Shown: positions 1-5,295 of the stretch, one piece after another | How the letters are laid out: each line of letters begins with the position of its first letter | Position numbering within the stretch: the stretch's first letter is position 1 | Source of the DNA: an uncultured Chloroflexota bacterium | Lineage (GTDB): Bacteria; Chloroflexota; Anaerolineae; Aggregatilineales; Phototrophicaceae | Assembly: GCA_937942935.1 (NCBI GenBank) | Contig: CALDGT010000139.1 | Coordinates: 1 to 7,595 of the forward strand | DNA length: 7,595 bases | Reading direction: 5' to 3' | Notes under the pieces: model-generated | The model's input: only the letters and a program-made list of their open reading frames with translations | Databases searched by the model: none | Told to the model about the DNA's origin: nothing | Translations under genes and position numbers: made by a program

Positions 1-1
1 T

Positions 2-1744
2 CAGCTATTCACAGGCGTGCCGATTCGTGAGGGCGAAACGGTGGTTGGGGCGGTTTTGGTGGGAATTGACGGCATCACCGCGCTTGAATCGCTCAAAGGG
101 AGCGCCATCGCCCAACTCGCATTATATGGTGGGGCAGGGGATTTATTATTAACCACTTTTGCAGGAGATATAACCACGGGCGAATTTGCTATTAGCGCGG
201 GGCAATATGGGCAAGCGGTGAATGCGACGGATGAAATCCCCTTAGCCGATATTTCGCTGAATAATCAGCCTTATAATGTCGCTTATGTGCCATTGCGATT
301 TGGTGCAGACACCATTGGTGTGGTTGGTGTGTTTTTGGCAGATGATGCGCCATTCATCACTGAGGCTGGCAAACAAATTTCTGCCATGCTTATTTCGCTC
401 ATGACAGGTGCGATTATCGTGGTGGGGTATATTGGGATTAGCCGATTTGTCGGGCGGGTTGAGCGTGTATCGGATACTGTAGATGCGTTGGCGCGTGGCG
501 AAAAAATTCGCACACGGATGCGCCCCACCGATGAAATTGGCAAGTTGGGACAATCCCTAGACCAATATGCTGATGCGGTGCAAATTCAACAAGATGCCCT
601 ACAAACGGCACTCCGTCAAAAACGGCGCGAATTGACTCATTTAACGGCGGTTATCAGCAATTTGCCACAAGGGGTTATTGTTCAAGATTTAGATGGGCGG
701 GTATTGTTGATGAATGATAGCGCACGCGAGTTATTAGGGTCTCAACGCGCTTTTCGGTCATCTGGTGTGGCAGATGTGGCTCAATTTGTCCCGAATGTAT
801 TGGGTGTAAATTTGGCACCCGGTTTATATGCACTCGGAGACCCACAACGGGTTTCGATAGATGATCATGTCCTCAGCGCACAAGCGGGGGCTGTCGTTTC
901 GGCGGATGGTCAACGCTTGGGGACGGTGATTTTGCTCCGTGATATTAGCGAAGATGTGCGGGCGGAACAAGAACGGGCAGAGGCGCTCAAACGACTGTCG
1001 CAAGAAATTCAACAACCCCTCGCCAATTTGGGACGGATGGCGGGTGGGCAAGAATCGGATATGATGCGCTCCTTTGCACGAGAAGTCACACGGCAATCGG
1101 TGGCGCTCCAACGCATGATTTTGGAATTGCGCGAGATGTCCGATAGTAATATCGCCCAAATTCAACGTAACCAACGCCCGATTCGGCTTGAGACATTGGT
1201 TTGGGCGGTGGCGAATGAATGGCGACAAGTGGCGATTGCCAACGGATTAACTTTGCATGTGATTTTACAAAAACAAGGTGAATATGTGCTTGGCGATGAA
1301 CGGCGCTTGCGTTGGGCATTGGGGAATATTGTGGATAACGCGGTGAAATATACCCCATCTGGCGGTGATTTGACCCTCGAAATTCAAGACGAAGGGGATG
1401 ATGGTTTGGCGCATTTGCGCGTGCGTGATAATGGGGTTGGGATTCAAAAAGAAGATATGCCTCATATTTTCACACGATTTTTTAGAGGCACACCCCAAAC
1501 GCAAGCGGGGGAGATGATTCGTGTCCCCGGTATGGGGCAGGGGTTAGCCACCGCGCAACATATCATCGAAGCACACGGCGGGACAATTAAAGTCAAAAGC
1601 ACAATAGGGGTGGGTACAGCCGTTTATATGACCTTGCCGTTAACTGTGGTGCAGGGATTGGCTATCACCGAAACCCCTGTGAGCGATGGTGATACAGTGG
1701 CGCTGAACCTCAAATTGCCCGAAAATGTACGGCGCAAGTTATGA
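2..1744 (+). CDS. Membrane sensor histidine kinase (HAMP-PAS-HATPase), 5' partial, phosphoacceptor His replaced by Gln
   Basis: The frame is open to the left edge; the GTG at 17 continues upstream as '..QLFTG' in the same frame and lies inside a sensor domain, so the true start is outside the window. Counting residues from that GTG, 1-115 look like the end of an extracytoplasmic Cache-like sensor, about 122-143 is a transmembrane helix, 144-195 a HAMP domain (ends 'PTDEIGKLGQSLDQYADA'), 205-310 a PAS domain ('LPQGVIVQDLDGRVLLMND'), 315-380 the DHp helices and 385-542 the HATPase_c domain. The ATPase boxes are intact: N-box N437/N441, G1 D471-N-G-V-G-I, F-box around F485-F489, G2 G505-M-G-Q-G-L. 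The H-box reads S-Q-E-I-Q-Q-P-L, with Gln329 (CAA, 1001-1003) where the phosphorylated His belongs, and the whole DHp has no other histidine. After the usual end 'YMTLPL' there is a tail of about 33 residues whose last part resembles Uma2. No response regulator is visible. Architecture is confident; autokinase activity is doubtful. Confidence 0.9.
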   Translation, partial: QLFTGVPIREGETVVGAVLVGIDGITALESLKGSAIAQLALYGGAGDLLLTTFAGDITTGEFAISAGQYGQAVNATDEIPLADISLNNQPYNVAYVPLRFGADTIGVVGVFLADDAPFITEAGKQISAMLISLMTGAIIVVGYIGISRFVGRVERVSDTVDALARGEKIRTRMRPTDEIGKLGQSLDQYADAVQIQQDALQTALRQKRRELTHLTAVISNLPQGVIVQDLDGRVLLMNDSARELLGSQRAFRSSGVADVAQFVPNVLGVNLAPGLYALGDPQRVSIDDHVLSAQAGAVVSADGQRLGTVILLRDISEDVRAEQERAEALKRLSQEIQQPLANLGRMAGGQESDMMRSFAREVTRQSVALQRMILELREMSDSNIAQIQRNQRPIRLETLVWAVANEWRQVAIANGLTLHVILQKQGEYVLGDERRLRWALGNIVDNAVKYTPSGGDLTLEIQDEGDDGLAHLRVRDNGVGIQKEDMPHIFTRFFRGTPQTQAGEMIRVPGMGQGLATAQHIIEAHGGTIKVKSTIGVGTAVYMTLPLTVVQGLAITETPVSDGDTVALNLKLPENVRRKL

Positions 1745-1914
1745 TTTAGCCAACGGGGTGAGGATGGTATGGCTGATAGACCCGAATCGGCGAAAAGCAT
1801 GGGTATATACCCCCCGATGGAGATAGTCCTGTTGTATTTGGGGCGGAAGGTATTTTGAAAGAAGAGACATTATTGCCCAATTTTAAGCTCGAATTGGCGA
1901 AAATTTGGGTGTAA
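1719..1914 (+). pseudogene. C-terminal remnant of a Uma2-family (DUF820) nuclease, frameshifted
   Basis: In frame 3, codons from about 1740 to 1814 read YDLANGVRMVWLIDP then NRRKAWVYTP. This matches the late part of Uma2 proteins, typically '..K.RDYLAAGVRLVWVIDPRRRTVEVY.P'. The frame then hits TAG at 1824, but moving by one base after a run of six C (1810-1815) gives frame 1, DGDSPVVFGAEGIL followed by KEETLLPNFKLELAKIW and V, ending at TAA 1912-1914. That is the normal Uma2 ending ('G..VLPGF.L.v..lf'). One surplus C therefore explains the break, unless it is a sequencing error. The preceding codons of the kinase frame (PENVRRKL, 1719-1741) also look like the Uma2 stretch just before 'YDYLA', so a second frame change probably lies near 1737-1742. 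The N-terminal two thirds with the PD-(D/E)XK acidic residues are absent, so the fragment cannot be an active nuclease. Its stop is one base from the stop of the converging gene. Family assignment is from remembered consensus. Confidence 0.7.
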
Positions 1915-1915
1915 T

Positions 1916-2509
1916 TTATAAAAATTGTATCCAATCATGCCCATTTGGATAGAGTAGTACCAATTTTTCTTTGAGCCATGATTTGGCATTGGCGCTCATC
2001 TTAGGTAAGCAGGCATAAAAATCTTGCTCATCTTTAGGTCGTTGTCCTTTTGCTTTATACATCAATTGAACTTCAATGCAAATACATGGCACACCCTGAT
2101 ATGTTGTTATGAGGTCTGTTTTATTACCCCGAATGAGAGGGCTTCTCCTGCTAACCCATTCATTATTATCTACCTCAGAAACCATAATTTGTAATTGCCA
2201 GACATCTTTACCGATTTCGTGACCCCATATATCATGAATGCCATAAGGTAAAAATTCGCCTTTTTCCCATTTTCTGAGTGTTCCGGGTGGGTCTGCGGCG
2301 TATAATTCCCAATTTTTTAGCCAATTTTGTAAATGCAATTGTTCATCTCGGAAGATGATAATATCTATATCTTCATGTGGGCGGATAGATGTCTCTAAAA
2401 ATAATTCAACGGCATACCCGCCTGCCAATGCCCAGAGGAATGGCGCATCAGCAAAAAGTTTGACAACTTTATCAACCGAAAGGGGTGTCCAATGATGATA
2501 TGGAATCAT
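1916..2509 (-). CDS. Nucleotidyltransferase-fold protein, aminoglycoside 2''-adenylyltransferase-like family
   Basis: A 197-residue protein. Residues 28-50 carry the minimal nucleotidyltransferase signature: G30-G31 in 'LAGGYAVELFL', then 'RPHEDIDIIIFR' with the metal-binding pair D47-x-D49. Further motifs are 'AADPPGTLRKWEKGEFLP' (71-88), 'HDIWGHE', 'WQLQIMVSE' (104-112) and 'QLMYKAKGQRPKDEQDF' (148-164), the last seen near the C-terminus of this widespread family. The family is related to ANT(2'') enzymes, which transfer AMP to aminoglycosides, but most members are uncharacterised, so resistance should not be assumed. The start ATG at 2507-2509 has an AGGCGG Shine-Dalgarno about 7 bases upstream on the minus strand. 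The gene lies just beyond the terminator of the cytochrome gene and converges on the Uma2 remnant, with stops one base apart. It looks AT-richer than its neighbours: hand counts give 22 G+C of 60 at both 2041-2100 and 2341-2400, against 33 of 60 at 961-1020 in the kinase. That would fit acquisition by transfer. Confidence 0.75.
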   Translation of the reverse strand: MIPYHHWTPLSVDKVVKLFADAPFLWALAGGYAVELFLETSIRPHEDIDIIIFRDEQLHLQNWLKNWELYAADPPGTLRKWEKGEFLPYGIHDIWGHEIGKDVWQLQIMVSEVDNNEWVSRRSPLIRGNKTDLITTYQGVPCICIEVQLMYKAKGQRPKDEQDFYACLPKMSANAKSWLKEKLVLLYPNGHDWIQFL

Positions 2510-2543
2510 GTTATATCCGCCTTATTGGGAAAAATAAACCCCT

Positions 2544-2579
2544 ATAGGGGGTAGCAAAATTAGTTTTGCCACCCCCTAT
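2544..2579 (-). terminator. Rho-independent terminator after the cytochrome c gene
   Basis: A 16-bp stem pairs 2544-2559 (ATAGGGGGTAGCAAAA) with 2564-2579 (TTTTGCCACCCCCTAT), with one A/C mismatch (2553/2570) and a 4-base loop. It starts 7 bases beyond the stop of the minus-strand cytochrome gene. On the minus strand it is followed by TATAGGGG and then TTTATTTTT (2531-2539 region), giving a U-rich tail, although not directly adjacent to the stem. It separates the cytochrome gene from the nucleotidyltransferase gene downstream. Confidence 0.7.
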
Positions 2580-2585
2580 TGTATA

Positions 2586-3254
2586 CTATTTATTCAGCGA
2601 CAAAATATATGCCGCTACATCATAAATATCTTGTTGTGACAACACTTCGCCATAGCCGATTGGCATGAGATTTTCTGGGAAACCACTCACAATATATTGG
2701 GCGGGGGTCATAATGGAGTGATAGACATACACTTCGGCTGGATACCCCGGAATCCGTCCACCCGCGCGGTCGCTGAGGCTATATAATCCCGGTCCAACAC
2801 CCGCCACATCGCTATCTACCAAGTGGCATGTCGCACATTTCCATTCTGCCAAACCACTCATTGTATTTACTTCATAAGCAGTATTGAAAATTTCTTGACC
2901 CTTTGCAGGGTTGCCAAATTCTTGAATGAAAATGAGGACTTGTTCATCTTCTGCCGAAAGTTCAACCGCAGGGGCGGCTTCTGTAATGACTTCGGTTGGT
3001 GCTTCTGTGACCAATTCTGTCGGCGCTTCGGTTGGTGCCTCAGTTGGTGGTACAGGGGTAGCCGTTGGTGGCACTGAGGTGCTGGTGGGTTCTGCGGCGA
3101 CCACTTCCACTTCACCCGTAGGTTCTTCGACAACATTTTGATGATTTTGAGCTTCTAATGTCTCCAAATTGGGGACAGGTGTTGCAATTGTCCCACAAGC
3201 GGTCATCGCCAGTGTGACAACAAGCACAAATAGGACTAAAAGTTTGTTCCGCAT
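2586..3254 (-). CDS. Membrane-anchored lipoprotein cytochrome c (monoheme, class I)
   Basis: A 222-residue protein from the ATG at 3252-3254. An in-frame ATG at 3312-3314 would add 20 residues without signal character, whereas the chosen Met is followed directly by a signal peptide (RNKLLVLFVLVVTLAMTAC) and preceded by AAAGG about 11 bases upstream. Cys20 is the probable lipidated residue; the lipobox M-T-A-C has Met rather than Leu at -3, which is unusual. Residues 25-98 form a flexible Pro/Thr/Glu-rich linker with repeated 'APTE' units. The cytochrome c domain occupies about 105-222: heme motif C140-A-T-C143-H144, and Met197 in 'ENLMPIGYG' as the likely sixth ligand. A final helix 'QQDIYDVAAYILSL' is typical of class I cytochromes. 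The protein would sit on the outer face of the cytoplasmic membrane and carry electrons between respiratory complexes or to a terminal oxidase; the partner is not shown. It is single, with a terminator behind it. Confidence 0.88.
   Translation of the reverse strand: MRNKLLVLFVLVVTLAMTACGTIATPVPNLETLEAQNHQNVVEEPTGEVEVVAAEPTSTSVPPTATPVPPTEAPTEAPTELVTEAPTEVITEAAPAVELSAEDEQVLIFIQEFGNPAKGQEIFNTAYEVNTMSGLAEWKCATCHLVDSDVAGVGPGLYSLSDRAGGRIPGYPAEVYVYHSIMTPAQYIVSGFPENLMPIGYGEVLSQQDIYDVAAYILSLNK
2965..3100 (-). repeat. Degenerate tandem repeat coding the Pro/Thr/Glu linker
   Basis: Short imperfect repeats around the plus-strand unit 'CGGTTGGTGCTTCTGT' / 'CGGCGCTTCGGTTGGTGCC' code the 'APTEAPTE' and 'TEAPTEVITEA' segments of the cytochrome lipoprotein linker. 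The low complexity also creates long spurious open frames on both strands here, which are not genes. Confidence 0.6.
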
Positions 3255-3376
3255 GGCAAGAACAGCCTTTCTTGATACACAATCAATTTGTGAATACGAG
3301 TACAATGCGCCCAATTGTAACGCATGGATAAAAAATGGGCTATTGCCAAGATAGGTAACACGGATTAAAAATGGTT

Positions 3377-3404
3377 TTGATGAATTGCAAGATAATGTTA
3401 TAGT
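3377..3404 (+). promoter_or_regulatory. Candidate sigma-70 promoter for the MinD-like ATPase gene
   Basis: TTGATG (3377-3382), a 16-base spacer and TATAGT (3399-3404) lie about 36 bases before the TTG start. This is the best match to a -35/-10 pair in the 185-base divergent region between the cytochrome and ATPase genes. The same region must hold the cytochrome promoter on the minus strand, for which I see only weak candidates. Confidence 0.4.
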
Positions 3405-3425
3405 TATGGCATAGTGATTACACGT

Positions 3426-3442
3426 AAGGGAGGCTTATTTTG
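3426..3442 (+). promoter_or_regulatory. Strong Shine-Dalgarno that fixes a TTG start
   Basis: AAGGGAGG (3426-3433) is almost fully complementary to the 16S rRNA 3' end and sits 6 bases before TTG at 3440-3442. The TTG is immediately followed by ATIISVHSY, the normal first beta strand of this family, so the rare start codon is well supported. Confidence 0.75.
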
Positions 3443-4207
3443 GCGACCATTATTTCTGTACATAGTTATCGGGGTGGGACGGGCAAATCAAACACATCTG
3501 CCAATATTGCGGCGGTCATGGCGGCATCGGGTCGGCGGGTTGGATTGATTGATACCGATATTCAATCGCCCGGTGTTCACATTTTATTTGGACTTAAAGC
3601 CGATACGATTGGCAAATCATTGAATGATTATTTGTTGCACGATGCCAAAATTGAAGATGCGGTGGTAGATGTTACCCCCTATTTGGGATTGCCTGTGAAA
3701 GGGAAGGTGTATCTTGTGCCATCGAGTATGCACCCCACCGAATTAGCGTTGGTATTGCGCGATGGGTATGATGTAGATAGGCTCACAGAGGGGTTAAAAA
3801 CCTTCATTGAAGCCTATAAATTAGATGTATTGATTATAGATACTCATCCGGGCTTGAATGAAGAAACACTGCTCTCATTCACCATTTCTGACGCGCTGGC
3901 GATTGTGATGCGCCCAGACCAACAAGATTATGAAGGCACAGCCGTAACGCTCAAAATCGCGCAGATGATGGATGTACCCCGCATTAAATTGGTGGTGAAT
4001 AAAATCCCCCCGTTAATGGATATGGAAGCGGTGAAATCTCAGATTGAAGAAGCCTATTCTTTTGAGGTGGCGGCACTTTTGCCACATTCCAATGAAATGA
4101 TGATGTTGGGGAGTGCGGGGATTTTTGCTATGCGCTATCCCGAACATCCAATGACGAAAGAATATAAAGAATTGGCGGCGAATTTGTTGCGTCAACTCTC
4201 TCTCTAA
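3440..4207 (+). CDS. MinD/ParA-like P-loop ATPase with deviant Walker A
   Basis: A 255-residue cytosolic ATPase of the SIMIBI MinD/ParA class. The deviant Walker A is Y10-R-G-G-T-G-K16-S17; the signature lysine normally at position 11 ('KGGxGKT/S') is arginine here, while the P-loop K16-S17 is kept. The Walker A' strand is 'RVGLIDTDIQSPGVHILFG' with D38 and D40, and Walker B/switch II is 'LDVLIIDTHPGLNEETL' with D134. A base-binding region 'LVVNKIPP' (184-191) and the ending 'HSNEMMMLGSAGIFAMRYP' follow. Length and motif order are those of complete members. The nearest remembered relatives are Chloroflexota ATPases annotated as MinD/ParA or cobyrinic acid synthase-like, none with a proven role to my knowledge. 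No ParB or parS-like partner is visible, so plasmid or chromosome partition is not supported. It is tail-to-tail with the GAF protein, sharing a terminator. A role as a nucleotide switch positioning or activating a partner is an inference. Confidence 0.88.
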   Translation: MATIISVHSYRGGTGKSNTSANIAAVMAASGRRVGLIDTDIQSPGVHILFGLKADTIGKSLNDYLLHDAKIEDAVVDVTPYLGLPVKGKVYLVPSSMHPTELALVLRDGYDVDRLTEGLKTFIEAYKLDVLIIDTHPGLNEETLLSFTISDALAIVMRPDQQDYEGTAVTLKIAQMMDVPRIKLVVNKIPPLMDMEAVKSQIEEAYSFEVAALLPHSNEMMMLGSAGIFAMRYPEHPMTKEYKELAANLLRQLSL

Positions 4208-4213
4208 ATAAAA

Positions 4214-4245
4214 TTTGGGGATGACAGCCACTAGTCATCCCCAAA
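4214..4245. terminator. Bidirectional terminator between convergent genes
   Basis: A perfect 12-bp inverted repeat pairs TTTGGGGATGAC (4214-4225) with GTCATCCCCAAA (4234-4245) around an 8-base loop. It fills the 43-base gap between the stops of the ATPase gene (+) and GAF gene (-). On the minus strand the stem is followed by ATTTTATTTAG, a usable U-tract; the plus side has a poorer tail. Confidence 0.8.
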
Positions 4246-4250
4246 CATGA

Positions 4251-5123
4251 TTATTCCCCCTTCATGCGATTGCGAAGCTGATTTTTCATCTCTGCGAGGC
4301 GTTTGAAATAATCACTTTCGGTCACTTCGCGCACTTTTTCGTCCATTTGGGTCTTATTCATCTCAATTTGCAAATTTTGGACTTGCACTTGTACTTGGGC
4401 GAAATCATCAATTACTTGTTCAAATTGGCGGGCGTTGTTGATGGCGATGGCGGCTTGATTGGCAAATGTGGAGAGGAGCGAGAGCATTTCGTCATCAAAA
4501 ATCCAACGTTGCGATTTGTTATCGGCATAAATCACGCCTATCACCTCGCCAGATAAAATCATGGGGATAGACAAAATAGCGAGCAAATCGTATACAACGA
4601 CACTGGTTGCACCCTGAAAACGACTATCTTCTTGGGCGCTACTGGTAAAAATGGGTTTACCCTCTTTGATAGACACTTCAATCACACTTTGGCTGAATAA
4701 AATGTCATTTTCTTTGAGTGATGCTTGTTCCCAATTGCGGGCAATGCGCGATTTATATTCGCCTGTGATTTTATCGCGCAACATCAAATAAGCCCGATTC
4801 GCCCCTGTGAGTTCAATGACTGTATCCATGACCCGTTCTAGCACTTGTTGTAATTCTAGTGAACTCGAAATCATCGCTGTTTTTTGGATGATGTCGCGGA
4901 GTAAATCGAAATATTTTTGTGTAGACCGTGACATGCGCTCGGCATCACTCAATTGGCGACTGAGTGTTTCGACAGCCGTTTTTAATTCACGAGGCATCTT
5001 AACCCCTACACTCACATCAGGCGGAAATACTTCCCCTAAGACTGTTTTGACTTGTTGTAATTGACGTTTGGCGAGAGATAGCGGTGAAATTTCGCTGGTT
5101 GATGAAGTTTCGTTATCGCTCAT
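4251..5123 (-). CDS. Stand-alone GAF-domain protein with C-terminal coiled coil
   Basis: A 290-residue soluble protein. Residues 1-65 are a polar N-terminal region with a helical part. A helix at 66-88 ('YFDLLRDIIQKTAMISSS') leads into a GAF domain at about 88-235, recognised by 'LQQVLERVMDTVIELTGANRA', 'SIPMILSGEVIGVIYADN' and 'LLSTFANQAAIAINNARQ'. Residues 236-262 form a short coiled coil ('VQVQVQNLQIEMNK'), and the C-terminus ends in 'ESDYFKRLAEMKNQLRNRM'. No kinase, cyclase, phosphodiesterase or DNA-binding domain follows, so the GAF domain, which in general binds cyclic nucleotides, heme or other small ligands, must act through a partner. No ligand can be deduced; the Cys of bilin-binding GAFs is absent. 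The convergent MinD-like ATPase is the obvious candidate partner by position. The start ATG (5121-5123) has GAGG about 14 bases upstream, a long spacing, but no other in-frame start is nearby. Confidence 0.85.
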   Translation of the reverse strand: MSDNETSSTSEISPLSLAKRQLQQVKTVLGEVFPPDVSVGVKMPRELKTAVETLSRQLSDAERMSRSTQKYFDLLRDIIQKTAMISSSLELQQVLERVMDTVIELTGANRAYLMLRDKITGEYKSRIARNWEQASLKENDILFSQSVIEVSIKEGKPIFTSSAQEDSRFQGATSVVVYDLLAILSIPMILSGEVIGVIYADNKSQRWIFDDEMLSLLSTFANQAAIAINNARQFEQVIDDFAQVQVQVQNLQIEMNKTQMDEKVREVTESDYFKRLAEMKNQLRNRMKGE

Positions 5124-5222
5124 GGTGTTGATTTTATCCTCAATTTATCCTTTATGTATTTAATTTTACGGTTGTTTAGGTGATAAATCTAGCCAATATA
5201 AATAAATTGATACGCCGTTGCA

Positions 5223-5251
5223 TTGACGTGATATGACGGTTTGGATACAAT
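5223..5251 (+). promoter_or_regulatory. Near-consensus sigma-70 promoter for miaB
   Basis: TTGACG (5223-5228), a 17-base spacer and TACAAT (5246-5251) differ from the consensus by one base in each hexamer. The implied transcript start near 5258 gives a leader of about 38 bases before the miaB ATG at 5296. The rest of the 172-base divergent region (5124-5222) is AT-rich and must contain the GAF gene promoter, which I could not place. Confidence 0.7.
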
Positions 5252-5295
5252 TACACTATAGAAAAGTTGCGTACAGTAGAAATTGATAAAATAAG

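Noticed and set aside
242..1504. Several minus-strand open frames of 79-134 codons
   Set aside because: They are antisense to the histidine kinase, whose domains are continuous and convincing; the peptides have no family features.
2823..3141. Long open frames on both strands, including Gly/Ser/Val-rich and Pro/Gln-rich predicted peptides
   Set aside because: They arise from the repetitive DNA that codes the Pro/Thr/Glu linker of the cytochrome lipoprotein; none has a recognisable domain or a sensible RBS.
3276..3294. CACAA..TTGTG inverted repeat near the cytochrome promoter as a regulator operator
   Set aside because: Only a 5-bp match per arm in an AT-rich region; expected by chance and matches no operator I can name.
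3255..3314. Upstream start (ATG at 3312-3314) for the cytochrome gene
   Set aside because: The extra 20 residues would precede and disrupt a clear N-terminal signal peptide; the ATG at 3252-3254 places the signal correctly.
3440..4207. Plasmid or chromosome partition locus (ParA with ParB/parS)
   Set aside because: No ParB-like gene, no parS-like palindrome and no replication genes are present; the neighbour is a GAF protein.
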